The notes under the pieces were generated by a model, which saw only the letters and a list, made by a program, of their open reading frames with translations, was not told the DNA's origin and made no database searches. The position numbers were made by a program, and so were the translations under genes. Below are positions 34,263 through 42,622 of a DNA stretch of 64,000 bases, piece by piece; position 1 is the first letter of the stretch; each line of letters begins with the position of its first letter. The stretch comes from Pseudomonas sp. UBA5706 (GTDB taxonomy: Bacteria > Pseudomonadota > Gammaproteobacteria > Pseudomonadales > Pseudomonadaceae): the NCBI RefSeq assembly GCF_002419965.1, contig NZ_DIHC01000029.1, positions 1 through 64,000 of the forward strand. Direction: 5' to 3'.

Positions 34263-34735
34263 TTGGCCTCCAACTGCGCCAACAGGCTGACCATCTCGAT
34301 GGCGGACAGGGCAGCTTCTGCTCCTTTGTTACCGGCCTTGGTGCCGGAACGCTCGATGGCTTGTTCGATGGAGTCAACGGTCAGCACGCCGAAGGCAACC
34401 GGCACACCGAACTCCATGGAGACCTGAGACAGGCCCTTGGTGCACTCGCCAGCCACGTATTCGAAGTGCGGGGTGCCGCCACGAATGACTGCGCCCAAAG
34501 CAATGATCGCGGCGAACTCGCTGCGTTGAGCGACCTTCTGCACGACCAGGGGGATTTCGAACGCGCCCGGCGCGCGGATGATGGTGATATCGCTTTCGCT
34601 CACGCCATGGCGAACCAGGGCATCAACGGCACCGCTCACCAGGCTTTCGACGACGAAGCTGTTGAAGCGGCCAACCACCAGGGCATAGCGACCTTGGGGG
34701 GCGATGAAGGTACCTTCGATGGTCTTCAGGGTCAT
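34259..34735 (-). CDS. ribH: 6,7-dimethyl-8-ribityllumazine synthase
   Basis: Lumazine synthase joins the pyrimidine and the butanone phosphate in the penultimate riboflavin step. The 158-residue protein shows VVGRFNSFVVESLVSGA, APGAFEIPLVVQ, ALGAVIRGGTPHFEYVAGE and FGVLTVDSIEQAIERSGTKAGNKG. It forms 60-mer shells in other bacteria. Confidence 0.96.
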   Translation of the reverse strand: MTLKTIEGTFIAPQGRYALVVGRFNSFVVESLVSGAVDALVRHGVSESDITIIRAPGAFEIPLVVQKVAQRSEFAAIIALGAVIRGGTPHFEYVAGECTKGLSQVSMEFGVPVAFGVLTVDSIEQAIERSGTKAGNKGAEAALSAIEMVSLLAQLEAK

Positions 34736-34769
34736 TCGGCTGAGTCTCGTGTTCTCGTATTAAAGAGCA

Positions 34770-34798
34770 TGCAAGCGCGCATCAGGCGCGCGCTTGCA
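34770..34798. repeat. strong hairpin between ribBA and ribH
   Basis: TGCAAGCGCGC and GCGCGCTTGCA form a perfect 11-bp stem with a 7-base loop 35 bases upstream of ribH. It has no clear T-run on the coding side, so it is more likely an RNA stability or partial-termination element than a full terminator. Confidence 0.5.
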
Positions 34799-34882
34799 GG
34801 GATTTTAGGCCACGAATCGGCGACCGCAGGGACAAAAACCGTGGAAGCATCGGTGCTTGCACGGTCTATCGACTGCCGGTCT

Positions 34883-35974
34883 TTATTCGGAGGGCACGTA
34901 TTCTACAACTTCCAGATCGAAACCGGATATCGCGTTGAACTTCATTGGCGAACTCATCAGGCGCATTTTTCGTACGCCCAGGTCGCGAAGGATCTGCGAA
35001 CCGGCACCGACGGTGCTGTAAGTGGTCGGCACCTTCACCGGCGCAGCACCTGCGGTTTCCCGGACATGGGCCAGGACGGCGTCGCCATCGAGGGGGTGAC
35101 CGAGCAGCAGAACCACGCCACTGCCCGCCTCTGCCACCGCAGTCATGGCGGCGCGCAGGCTCCAGCGGCCCGGCTGTTTGACCAACAGCAGGTCGCGCAG
35201 CGGGTCCATGTTATGCACGCGAACCAAGGTTGGCTCTTCTGCGCAGATCTTGCCCAGGGTCAGGGCCAGGTGAACGTCGCCTTCGACCGAATCGCGGAAG
35301 GTCACCAGGTTGAACTGGCCTTGTTCGGTATCCAGCGGCTGCTCGGCAATCCGCTGAACGGTACGCTCGTGGATCATTCGGTAATGGATCAGGTCGGCAA
35401 TGGTGCCAATCTTTATGTTGTGTTCAGCAGCAAACGCCTCGAGTTCTGCGCGACGGGACATGGTGCCGTCGTCGTTCATTACCTCACAGATCACACCCGT
35501 AGGCTCGAAGCCCGCCATGCGCGCCAGATCGCACGCCGCTTCGGTGTGGCCTGCGCGGGATAAGGTGCCGCCTGCCTGGGCCATCAGCGGGAAGATGTGG
35601 CCAGGGCTGACGATGTCATCGGCCTTGGCGTCCTTGCCAGCAGCGGCCTGCACGGTACGCGCGCGGTCGGCAGCGGAAATCCCGGTGGTCACGCCTTCAG
35701 CGGCTTCGATGGAAACAGTGAACTTGGTGCCGAAACCCGAGCCGTTGCGCGGCGCCATGAGTGGCAGTTTCAGGGTTTCGCAGCGCTCGCGGGTCATGGG
35801 CATGCAGATCAACCCACGGGCATAACGCGCCATGAAGTTGATGTGCTCGGCCCTGACGCACTCGGAGGCCATGATCAGATCGCCTTCATTTTCGCGATCT
35901 TCGTCATCCATGAGGATAACCATCTTGCCTTGGCGAATGTCTTCAACCAGTTCTTCGATGCTATTGAGCGCCAC
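34883..35974 (-). CDS. ribB: 3,4-dihydroxy-2-butanone-4-phosphate synthase with degenerate GTP cyclohydrolase II domain
   Basis: Residues 1-200 are a full RibB domain (MDDEDRENEGDLIMASE; ARYARGLICMPMT; GTKFTVSIEAAEGVTTGISAADR; GHIFPLMAQAGG). It makes dihydroxybutanone phosphate from ribulose 5-phosphate. Residues from about 210 resemble GTP cyclohydrolase II, but the zinc-binding CxxxD...CDC segment is replaced by VRVHNMDPLRDLLLVKQ. That domain is therefore not expected to hydrolyse GTP, and the separate ribA does that job. It lies 17 bases after the riboflavin synthase gene. Confidence 0.92.
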   Translation of the reverse strand: MALNSIEELVEDIRQGKMVILMDDEDRENEGDLIMASECVRAEHINFMARYARGLICMPMTRERCETLKLPLMAPRNGSGFGTKFTVSIEAAEGVTTGISAADRARTVQAAAGKDAKADDIVSPGHIFPLMAQAGGTLSRAGHTEAACDLARMAGFEPTGVICEVMNDDGTMSRRAELEAFAAEHNIKIGTIADLIHYRMIHERTVQRIAEQPLDTEQGQFNLVTFRDSVEGDVHLALTLGKICAEEPTLVRVHNMDPLRDLLLVKQPGRWSLRAAMTAVAEAGSGVVLLLGHPLDGDAVLAHVRETAGAAPVKVPTTYSTVGAGSQILRDLGVRKMRLMSSPMKFNAISGFDLEVVEYVPSE

Positions 35975-35991
35975 TCGGCACCCCCTTCGAT

Positions 35992-36663
35992 TCAGGATTT
36001 GAGGTAGCCGTTGGCGGCCAGAAAGCTTTCGCTGATGTTGCCACCCTGTGCCGGAGTCGGATCGGCAGCCTTGTCACCGAGCAGCAGACGCTCCAGGTAA
36101 CGCGCCAGCAGGTCCACTTCCAGATTGATCTTACGGCCCGGGCGATAGTCGCCCATGATGGTCTCGGCCAGCGTGTGCGGCACGATGGTCAGTTCAAACT
36201 CGGCGCCGTTGACGGCATTCACGGTCAGACTGGTGCCGTCGACCGTGATCGAGCCTTTATGCGAGATGTACCTGGCCAGCTCCCGAGGGGCGCGCATGCG
36301 GAACTGGATCGCACGCGCGTTTTCTTCACGGGACAGCACTTCGCCGACGCCGTCGACGTGACCGCTGACCAGATGCCCCCCCAGGCGAGTGGTCGGGGTC
36401 AGGGCCTTTTCCAGATTCACGCGGCTGCCGGTCTTCAGATCGACGAACGCGGTGACGTCCAGGGTTTCGCGGCTCACATCAGCCCAGAAACCGTCGCCAG
36501 GCAGTTCGACGGCGGTCAGACACACGCCGTTGACCGCAATGCTATCGCCGAGCTTGACGTCGGAAAGGTCAAGTTTGCCGGTCTCTACATAAACGCGGAC
36601 GTCGCCACCTTTAGGGGTCAGGGCGCGGATGCTGCCAATGGATTCGATAATGCCGGTAAACAT
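35992..36663 (-). CDS. ribC: riboflavin synthase, alpha subunit
   Basis: This 223-residue enzyme dismutates two lumazines into riboflavin. It has the duplicated lumazine-binding domains: MFTGIIESIGSI and VNGVCLTAVE in the first half, GHLVSGHVDGVGEV and TVDGTSLTVN in the second. The usual Pseudomonas name is ribC; it is also called ribE elsewhere. It sits between ribD and the RibB gene. Confidence 0.95.
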   Translation of the reverse strand: MFTGIIESIGSIRALTPKGGDVRVYVETGKLDLSDVKLGDSIAVNGVCLTAVELPGDGFWADVSRETLDVTAFVDLKTGSRVNLEKALTPTTRLGGHLVSGHVDGVGEVLSREENARAIQFRMRAPRELARYISHKGSITVDGTSLTVNAVNGAEFELTIVPHTLAETIMGDYRPGRKINLEVDLLARYLERLLLGDKAADPTPAQGGNISESFLAANGYLKS

Positions 36664-36709
36664 GGGTCCTCCGGGAGAACAAGGCCAGCGCTAAAAGCGA
36701 AAGCCGGAA

Positions 36710-37849
36710 TTATACGCTCGGGTCGAGGGCAGGTACTGCAGTGACTCGCCAGTCACTGCCCACGGCGCGCATGTCGATGATTTTCAACGCCAGTGCCTCG
36801 CTCATCTGCGCCAGCGGCAACTCCAGCAACGGACGCGCGGATGAACCCATGAACTTGCCTGCCACGAATATCTGGAATTCATCGACCAGCGCCTGGCGGG
36901 TGAACGCACCGGCAAGCTTGGGGCCGGCTTCGACCAGAACATCGTTTACGCCGCGTGTTGCCAGCTCGGCCAACAGTTTGCGCAGGTCGACATGCCCGCC
37001 GCTGCTGGGCAGCGCTAGCAATTCGTGCCCCTGCGCCTGATAACGCTCGCGGGCGGACGCCGCCGCGCAGGTCGCAACCAATGCATTACCAGCCCTGAAA
37101 AATGGCGCATCCAGAGGCACACGCAGGCGACCATCGACCAGCACGCGCAACGGCGTACGCGTCACGGCCAGCGCGGTCAGTTCCGCGTCCAGGCCCAGTT
37201 CATCGGGGCGCACCGTCAGACGGGCATCATCAGCCAAAATGGTGTCGGCGCCAGTCAGCACCGCACTCGATTGCGCCCGCAAACGCTGGACCGCCGATCG
37301 CGCTTGGGGGCCGGTAATCCATTTGCTCTCGCCACTGGCCATCGCCGTGCGACCGTCGAGGCTCATCGCCAGCTTGACCCGCACATACGGCAGGCCATGT
37401 TCCATACGTTTGAGAAAACCCTTGTTGATCGCCCGCGCCTCGCTTTCCAGAACGCCGCTCTGCACGGCGATGCCGGCATTCATCAGTCGCAGCAGGCCAC
37501 GCCCGGCGACATCGGGATTGGGGTCTTGCATCGCCGCGACCACGCGACCGACCCCGGCATTGACCAGCGCGTCGGCACATGGGGGGGTTCGCCCGTGATG
37601 ACTGCAGGGCTCAAGCGTCACATACGCCGTGGCGCCTTTGGCTTTTTCGCCGGCCTGACGCAGCGCATGGACTTCGGCATGAGGTTCGCCTGCGCGCACG
37701 TGCCAGCCCTCGCCCACCACTTCGCCCTCGCGCACGATCACGCAGCCGACCCGAGGGTTGGGGTGTGTGGAGTAGACACCCTTACGCGCCAGCTCTAGCG
37801 CCCGCGCCATATAAAAGGCGTCGAGCACATTTTGCTCTGTGGTGAACAT
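36710..37849 (-). CDS. ribD: bifunctional riboflavin deaminase/reductase
   Basis: ATG 37849 gives 379 residues; a GTG at 37855 is also possible and overlaps the nrdR stop. The N-terminal deaminase holds zinc ligands in HAEVHAL and LEPCSHHGRTPPCADAL; the C-terminal reductase has VKLAMSLDGRTAMASGESKWITG and GGHVDLRKLL. It carries out the deamination and NADPH reduction of the riboflavin pathway. It directly follows nrdR, as in other pseudomonads. Confidence 0.95.
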   Translation of the reverse strand: MFTTEQNVLDAFYMARALELARKGVYSTHPNPRVGCVIVREGEVVGEGWHVRAGEPHAEVHALRQAGEKAKGATAYVTLEPCSHHGRTPPCADALVNAGVGRVVAAMQDPNPDVAGRGLLRLMNAGIAVQSGVLESEARAINKGFLKRMEHGLPYVRVKLAMSLDGRTAMASGESKWITGPQARSAVQRLRAQSSAVLTGADTILADDARLTVRPDELGLDAELTALAVTRTPLRVLVDGRLRVPLDAPFFRAGNALVATCAAASARERYQAQGHELLALPSSGGHVDLRKLLAELATRGVNDVLVEAGPKLAGAFTRQALVDEFQIFVAGKFMGSSARPLLELPLAQMSEALALKIIDMRAVGSDWRVTAVPALDPSV

Positions 37850-37851
37850 GC

Positions 37852-38316
37852 TCACTCTTTAACCGGCTCGCGGGCCAGTCGGTCGATTTCTTCGCGAAAT
37901 TCGTTGAGGTCCTGGAACCGGCGATACACCGAAGCAAAGCGGATGTACGCCACTTCGTCGAGTTTCTGCAGCTCGCCCATCACCAGCTCGCCGACGATCA
38001 AGGACTTGACCTCGCGCTCGCCGGTCGCTCGCAGCTTGCTCTTGATGTGCGCCAGCGCCGCTTCCAGCCTTTCAACGCTGACCGGACGTTTCTCCAGCGC
38101 GCGTTGCATACCGGCGCGCAGCTTTTCTTCATCGAACGGCTGACGGCTGCCGTCCTGCTTGATCAGCCGGGGCAGAACCAGTTCGGCGGTTTCGAAGGTG
38201 GTAAACCGCTCGCCGCAGGCAACGCATTCACGACGGCGGCGAACTTGATCGCCTTCGGCGACAAGGCGCGAGTCAATGACTTTGGTGTCGTTGGCACCGC
38301 AAAAGGGACAGTGCAT
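37852..38316 (-). CDS. nrdR: transcriptional repressor NrdR
   Basis: NrdR represses ribonucleotide reductase genes using a zinc ribbon and an ATP-cone. From ATG 38316 the 154-residue protein starts MHCPFCGANDTKVIDSRL, with the second cysteine pair in ECVACGERFTTFE, followed by the ATP-cone (RKQDGSRQPFDEEKL-like VLPRLIKQDGSRQPFDEEKL). The longer frame to 38373 lacks support. It heads the leftward riboflavin cluster. Confidence 0.96.
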   Translation of the reverse strand: MHCPFCGANDTKVIDSRLVAEGDQVRRRRECVACGERFTTFETAELVLPRLIKQDGSRQPFDEEKLRAGMQRALEKRPVSVERLEAALAHIKSKLRATGEREVKSLIVGELVMGELQKLDEVAYIRFASVYRRFQDLNEFREEIDRLAREPVKE

Positions 38317-38479
38317 GGTGGCAGGCAACAAAAAAAGGGAGGGCCATGGTAGCGCATCCCGCCCGCAAGACAAGTCTCGGGCTTTGAGGTATATAGACGC
38401 GCACCCGGTGCAGCCAAATCCGTCGCCCTCGGCGATACTGCGTCATCCCACCCGTCTTCCTGATTTGCTGGAGCTGTTC

Positions 38480-38932
38480 ATGTCGCTACGTTCGCTTGCT
38501 GTCATCAGCCTGCTCGGTTTGCTCGCCGCCTGTAGCTCCACAGAGCCGCCCAAATCTGCAGCCCCTGCCAAGCCTGCGCCCAACGCGATCAAGCTGCCCG
38601 AGGGCCCCGGTCCACTGCTGCCCTACCAGCGGCAGATAAGCGGTCAGCTGCTTGGCATCCCGGCGGGGGCTGAAGTCGAATTGGCGCTGCTGGTCATTGA
38701 TGATCGCAATCGTCCGCAGAAGCTGCTGAGCAGCACCAAGCTCACGGGCAATAATCAATCGTTGCCGTTCCAGTTGCGCTTCAACCCCGAGGCCTTCCCC
38801 ATAGGCGCCAGGGTAGAGTTGCGCGGACGTGCCAGTCAGTCCGGACAGTTGATTCTGCATCTGCCATCGGTACTGATCTCCAAACCTGAAACCCAATCGC
38901 TGGGCCAACTGCAACTTTTCAAGATGCCATGA
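38480..38932 (+). CDS. YbaY-like lipoprotein
   Basis: ATG 38480 with GGAG upstream gives 150 residues. MSLRSLAVISLLGLLAAC is a lipoprotein signal with lipobox LAAC, so the mature protein is membrane anchored. The rest (ISGQLLGIPAGAEVELALLVIDDRNRP) fits the YbaY/YscW beta-sandwich family. Function poorly known. Its stop overlaps the next start as ATGA. Confidence 0.8.
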   Translation: MSLRSLAVISLLGLLAACSSTEPPKSAAPAKPAPNAIKLPEGPGPLLPYQRQISGQLLGIPAGAEVELALLVIDDRNRPQKLLSSTKLTGNNQSLPFQLRFNPEAFPIGARVELRGRASQSGQLILHLPSVLISKPETQSLGQLQLFKMP

Positions 38933-39582
38933 CACCACCGCCTCAGCTGCAAGCCGCGTTGAGCGAGCTATTGGGCGATGCTCGTCTGGTCGCCGAGCCG
39001 CTGCCGGGTACTGATCTGAAGCTGTGGTTAATCGACGCGCTGAACATGGATCGCGCGTTCAACGCGCAAGAAACCCGCCGCATTTTGCACGAGCCCCCCT
39101 ACTGGAGTTTCTGCTGGGCCAGTGGGCTGGCACTGGCGCGGTTTTTTGCCGCGCAGCCGCAGTGGGTCCAAGGCAAGCGCGTGCTGGACTTTGGCGCTGG
39201 ATCGGGTGTGGCGGGCATTGCGGCAATGAAGGCCGGCGCGCTGGAGGTCGTGGCGTGCGACCTTGATCCGCTGGCGATTGAGTCCTGTAAGGCGAATGCA
39301 CAGCTCAACGGGGTGACGCTCGGCTATTGTGCGGATTTCTTTGCCGAGGCAGACCGCTTCGATCTGATTTTGGTGGCAGACGTGCTCTATGACCGCGCCA
39401 ACCTGCCGTTGCTCGATCAGTTTTTGACTCGCGGCAAGGCGGCACTGGTGGCCGATTCGCGGGTGCGGGATTTTCAGCATCCTGCTTATCAGCGATTGGG
39501 CATTGTTGAAGCACTGACCCTGCCGGATCTGGCCGAGCCGTGGGAGTTTCGGCGAGTGAGCCTTTATCACGCAGTGCGATGA
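38929..39582 (+). CDS. class I SAM-dependent methyltransferase, PrmA/ETFB-like
   Basis: The 217-residue protein has AdoMet motif I VLDFGAGSGVAGIAAMKAGA, the acidic ACDLDPLAIESCKANAQLNGV and ILVADVLYD, as in lysine methyltransferases that modify proteins (electron-transfer-flavoprotein and L11 types). The target here is unknown. It is coupled to the lipoprotein gene. Confidence 0.75.
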   Translation: MTPPPQLQAALSELLGDARLVAEPLPGTDLKLWLIDALNMDRAFNAQETRRILHEPPYWSFCWASGLALARFFAAQPQWVQGKRVLDFGAGSGVAGIAAMKAGALEVVACDLDPLAIESCKANAQLNGVTLGYCADFFAEADRFDLILVADVLYDRANLPLLDQFLTRGKAALVADSRVRDFQHPAYQRLGIVEALTLPDLAEPWEFRRVSLYHAVR

Positions 39583-39595
39583 TCACGACAGGCAC

Positions 39596-39660
39596 TGCTT
39601 CTGACCGCAGGCGGTGGAACTCCGCTTTGCTCTCAGGGCCTGCGGCCAGAATCAGAAGCA
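39596..39660. repeat. two-part inverted repeat between methyltransferase and thioredoxin genes
   Basis: TGCTTCTGA and TCAGAAGCA form an outer stem and CCGCAGGC and GCCTGCGG an inner one, separated by small bulges and a central loop. No T-run follows, so it is probably an RNA-stabilising or REP-like element. Confidence 0.5.
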
Positions 39661-39763
39661 ACCATGCGCATCATCCATTTGCGTGCAGATCTCGCGCCCC
39701 GCTTCCGACAATGCCCCCGGCCCTTTATAGTTGCCGCCAATGAGTCTTTTTTCGAGAGTTGCG

Positions 39764-40636
39764 ATGAGCCAGGACACGCCGTACATCTTCGATGCGACCA
39801 CTGCCACGTTCGATCAGTTGGTCATCGAGAATTCGTTTCACAAACCCGTGCTGGTAGATTTCTGGGCCGAGTGGTGCGCGCCGTGCAAGGTGCTGATGCC
39901 ACTGCTGCAGCAGATAGCCGAGAGTTATCAGGGCGAGTTGCTGTTGGCCAAGGTCGATTGTGACGCCGAGCAGGACATCGTCGGGCGCTTCGGCATTCGC
40001 AGCCTGCCAACCGTGGTGCTGTTCAAGGACGGCCAGCCCGTCGATGGTTTCGCCGGGGCGCAACCGGAGTCCGAAATCCGCAAACTGCTTGAGCCGCATG
40101 TGAAGCTGCCGCCTCCGGCTGCGGCCGATCCCTTGCAAACGGCCCAGGCGATGTTTGCCGAGAGCCACTTCGCCGAAGCGCAAGCTGTTCTGCAGACCAT
40201 TCTGAGCGAGGACAACACCAACGCAGCGGCACTGATTCTGTATGCGCGTTGCCTGGCAGAGCGTGGTGAATTGACTGAAGCCCGCAGCGTGCTGGATGCG
40301 GTTAAAGGCGATGATCATAAAGCGGCGCTGGCAGGCGCCAAAGCCCAGTTGACCTTCCTTGCAGAGGCGGCTGCGCTACCGGATGTCGCCGACCTCAAGG
40401 CCCGTCTGGCGCAAAACCCGCAGGACGACGAAGCGGCCCATCAACTGGCGATTCAGCAACTGTCCCGTCAGCAATACGACGCTGCGCTGGAGGGCCTGCT
40501 CAAACTGTTCATCCGCAACCGCAGCTACAACGAAGGTCAGCCGCACAAAACGCTGCTGCAGGTGTTCGACCTGCTGGGCAACGATCACCCGCTGGTGACG
40601 ACCTATCGCCGCAAGCTGTTCGCGGCATTGTACTGA
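39764..40636 (+). CDS. thioredoxin-TPR co-chaperone, CnoX/YbbN-like
   Basis: I choose ATG 39764 (MSQDTPYIFDATTATFDQL), preceded by GAGAG, giving 290 residues; ATG 39740 is an alternative. The N-terminal thioredoxin domain has the redox motif WCAPCK, and the C-terminal 180 residues form TPR-type helices. E. coli YbbN (CnoX) protects proteins from oxidation and hands them to GroEL. Unlike that protein, this one keeps a full CxxC, as do many pseudomonad members, so it may also reduce disulfides. Confidence 0.88.
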   Translation: MSQDTPYIFDATTATFDQLVIENSFHKPVLVDFWAEWCAPCKVLMPLLQQIAESYQGELLLAKVDCDAEQDIVGRFGIRSLPTVVLFKDGQPVDGFAGAQPESEIRKLLEPHVKLPPPAAADPLQTAQAMFAESHFAEAQAVLQTILSEDNTNAAALILYARCLAERGELTEARSVLDAVKGDDHKAALAGAKAQLTFLAEAAALPDVADLKARLAQNPQDDEAAHQLAIQQLSRQQYDAALEGLLKLFIRNRSYNEGQPHKTLLQVFDLLGNDHPLVTTYRRKLFAALY

Positions 40637-40669
40637 CGTCGCGACTCAGCAGACTGCCCCTCCTCCCTC

Positions 40670-40755
40670 TGTGGGAGCGAGTCCATTCGCGAAAAATCGC
40701 GCAGCCGATACAATGCGTCGTCTGGAATGCATCGCGAATGAATTGGCTCCCATAG
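40670..40755. repeat. inverted REP-like pair (GTGGGAGCGA type)
   Basis: TGTGGGAGCGAGTCCATTCGCGA begins at 40670 and its inverse, TCGCGAATGAATTGGCTCCCATA, ends at 40754, across a central 45 bases. It lies between convergent genes. Confidence 0.7.
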
Positions 40756-40781
40756 GAGAGTGTGTTCTGTCCTGAAAACAA

Positions 40782-41135
40782 TCATTCCACCCAGTGATAC
40801 TCAGGCGCATCGCCTTGGCTTTCGACTCTGACGTTGGCGCTGTGACGCATGCGCACCATCAGGCGCTTGCCTGCCGCTGTACTCCCCGCCAGCCCTTCCA
40901 GCTGTCCGAGCAGATCAGGGCCGCTCATGTGCCCGGCCTTGCGCAGCAGCTCCTGAGCGATGTCCCAGACGGCATCGTTGCGAGTGGCCAACGGTTTGAC
41001 CGGCGCGGTACTGTGCGGATTGCTGTCTTGCATTGGGGTCCCGAATTGCGCGCCCAGCTTTGCCCAATCGCTGTCGTCCATCTCCACAGTCAGATCCACC
41101 GGCAGGTCGCCAACGGTTCCACGGATTCGCAGCAT
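40782..41135 (-). CDS. conserved hypothetical protein, 117 aa
   Basis: ATG 41135 (MLRIRGTVGDLPVDL) follows AGAGGAA, so I use it instead of the longer frame at 41174. The small soluble protein has a beta-rich start and a helical middle (NDAVWDIAQELLRKAG; LLGQLEGL). I recognise no catalytic motif. It is divergent from the zinc operon and may share its regulator. A similar gene precedes this operon in other pseudomonads, from memory. Confidence 0.6.
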   Translation of the reverse strand: MLRIRGTVGDLPVDLTVEMDDSDWAKLGAQFGTPMQDSNPHSTAPVKPLATRNDAVWDIAQELLRKAGHMSGPDLLGQLEGLAGSTAAGKRLMVRMRHSANVRVESQGDAPEYHWVE

Positions 41136-41220
41136 GATGTGTTTCCTCTGATTGGCGATGTGGCATGGTCCCACAGCACGCGACCCACAAACAAAAAAGT
41201 TAAGAAACCGCGTAACGTAC

Positions 41221-41240
41221 TGTTATAAGATCACATAACA
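41221..41240. promoter_or_regulatory. candidate Zur operator
   Basis: TGTTAT and ATAACA face each other across eight bases (AAGATCAC) 31 bases before the DUF2796 gene. Zur boxes carry TGTTAT/ATAACA arms but usually with a shorter centre, so this is a partial match. The zinc-linked operon downstream supports it. Confidence 0.5.
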
Positions 41241-41270
41241 ATTTTAGACCCTTTCCTGGAGCCCTTCCTC

Positions 41271-41846
41271 ATGCGCCGTTTGCTACTCGCCCTGCCTCTC
41301 GCGCTGCTTCCTTTTGCCATCGCCTGCGCCGCAGATGCGCATGACCACGATCATGGGCACGGCAGCCTGGGCGCGCATGTGCATGGTGCAGCGCGTCTGG
41401 ACATGGCGCTGGAAGGCCGCACGCTGGAGCTGGAGCTGGACACCCCGGCCATGAACGTCGTCGGCTTCGAACACCCCGCCACCTCCGACGCAGACAAGGC
41501 GACGCTGGCCCTCGCGCGGGAAAGCCTGCTCAAACCCCACGGCCTGTTCAGCATTCCTGAAGCGGCCGAGTGCACGGTGATCAAGCAGACGCTGGAAGGC
41601 CCGCTGTTCGGCGACAAGGCCGAAGGTCATGGCCATGTTGACGGCGATGCCGACGCGCATGAACACAGCGATATCAAAGGTCATTATCAGTTGACCTGTG
41701 CCGTGCCGGCCGTACTGAACAAGCTGGACCTGACCCAACTGTTCAAAAGCTTCCCTGCTTTCCAGACCATTGAGGTACAGCTGGTGACACAGAAACGCCA
41801 ACTGGGCGCCGAGCTGCGGCCGAGCAACCCTTTAGTCAAGTTCTAA
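41271..41846 (+). CDS. histidine-rich periplasmic zinc-uptake protein, DUF2796 (ZrgA-like)
   Basis: The 191-residue protein has a signal peptide (LLLALPLALLPFAIACA), then the metal-binding run AHDHDHGHGSLGAHVHG and a second His/Asp-rich loop (GHGHVDGDADAHEH). DUF2796/ZrgA proteins bind zinc in the periplasm and are induced by zinc starvation. It heads the operon with the ABC ATPase, permease and DUF3299 genes, matching the Zur-regulated PA4063-PA4066 order. Confidence 0.85.
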   Translation: MRRLLLALPLALLPFAIACAADAHDHDHGHGSLGAHVHGAARLDMALEGRTLELELDTPAMNVVGFEHPATSDADKATLALARESLLKPHGLFSIPEAAECTVIKQTLEGPLFGDKAEGHGHVDGDADAHEHSDIKGHYQLTCAVPAVLNKLDLTQLFKSFPAFQTIEVQLVTQKRQLGAELRPSNPLVKF

Positions 41847-41863
41847 GCACCACCTCTGCACGC

Positions 41864-41893
41864 ACGACCGGACTTTTCCGGTCGTTCACTTTT
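41864..41893 (+). terminator. intra-operon hairpin after the DUF2796 gene
   Basis: ACGACCGGA and TCCGGTCGT make a 9-bp stem with a 4-base loop, followed by CACTTTTT. It lies just before the ABC ATPase gene, so it may partially terminate and lower expression of the downstream genes. Confidence 0.65.
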
Positions 41894-41898
41894 TAGAA

Positions 41899-42621
41899 AT
41901 GACTCAGGCCATGACTCAAGCACTCATCGAGCTGTCCGACCTCGGCTTCACCTGGCCGGGCCACGCGCCGTTATTGGACATTCCGGCATTTCGCCTCGAG
42001 CCTGGCGAAACCTTGTTCCTCAAGGGCCCGAGTGGCAGCGGCAAAACCACGCTGCTGGGCTTGCTTGGCGGTGTGCAAAAGCCCGATCGTGGCAGCATCC
42101 GTCTGCTCGGTCAGGAGCTGGCACAGCTCTCTGCCGGTGCCCGCGACCGCTTTCGCGTCGATCACACCGGCTACATCTTTCAGCAATTCAATCTGCTGCC
42201 GTTCCTCTGCGTGCGGGAAAACGTAGAACTGCCCTGCCACTTTTCGAAGCTGCGTGCTCAACGGGCGACGCAGCGTCACGGCAGCGTCAACCAAGCCGCT
42301 GCTACCTTGCTCGCGCACCTGGGTTTGAAAGATGCGACATTGCTCGACCGCCGCGCCGATGCGCTTTCCATCGGCCAGCAACAGCGCGTCGCCGCCGCTC
42401 GCGCACTGATCGGTCAACCTGAGCTGGTGATCGCCGACGAACCGACCTCGGCGCTGGATGCCGACGCCCGGGAAGCCTTCATTCAGCTCTTGTTTGCCGA
42501 ATGTCGCGAGGCCGGCTCCAGCCTGTTGTTCGTCAGCCATGATCAGAGCCTGGCGCCGTGGTTCGACCGCAACCTGTCACTGGCCGAACTCAATCGCGCC
42601 GCCGTCGCCACCGAGGCTTGA
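41899..42621 (+). CDS. ABC transporter ATP-binding protein, LolD/MacB type
   Basis: The 240-residue protein has Walker A GPSGSGKTT, Q-loop FQQFNLLPFLCVREN, signature LSIGQQQRVAAAR and Walker B LVIADEPTSALD. It powers the adjacent FtsX-like permease. Both ATGs at 41899 and 41911 are possible. It belongs to the zinc operon; its cargo, perhaps a lipoprotein or zinc-linked factor, is unknown. Confidence 0.88.
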   Translation: MTQAMTQALIELSDLGFTWPGHAPLLDIPAFRLEPGETLFLKGPSGSGKTTLLGLLGGVQKPDRGSIRLLGQELAQLSAGARDRFRVDHTGYIFQQFNLLPFLCVRENVELPCHFSKLRAQRATQRHGSVNQAAATLLAHLGLKDATLLDRRADALSIGQQQRVAAARALIGQPELVIADEPTSALDADAREAFIQLLFAECREAGSSLLFVSHDQSLAPWFDRNLSLAELNRAAVATEA

Positions 42622-42622
42622 C

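Noticed and set aside
34736..36709. FMN riboswitch in the riboflavin cluster
   Set aside because: Gaps between rib genes are short and none carries the conserved RFN-element helices; the 29-base hairpin at 34,770 is too small.
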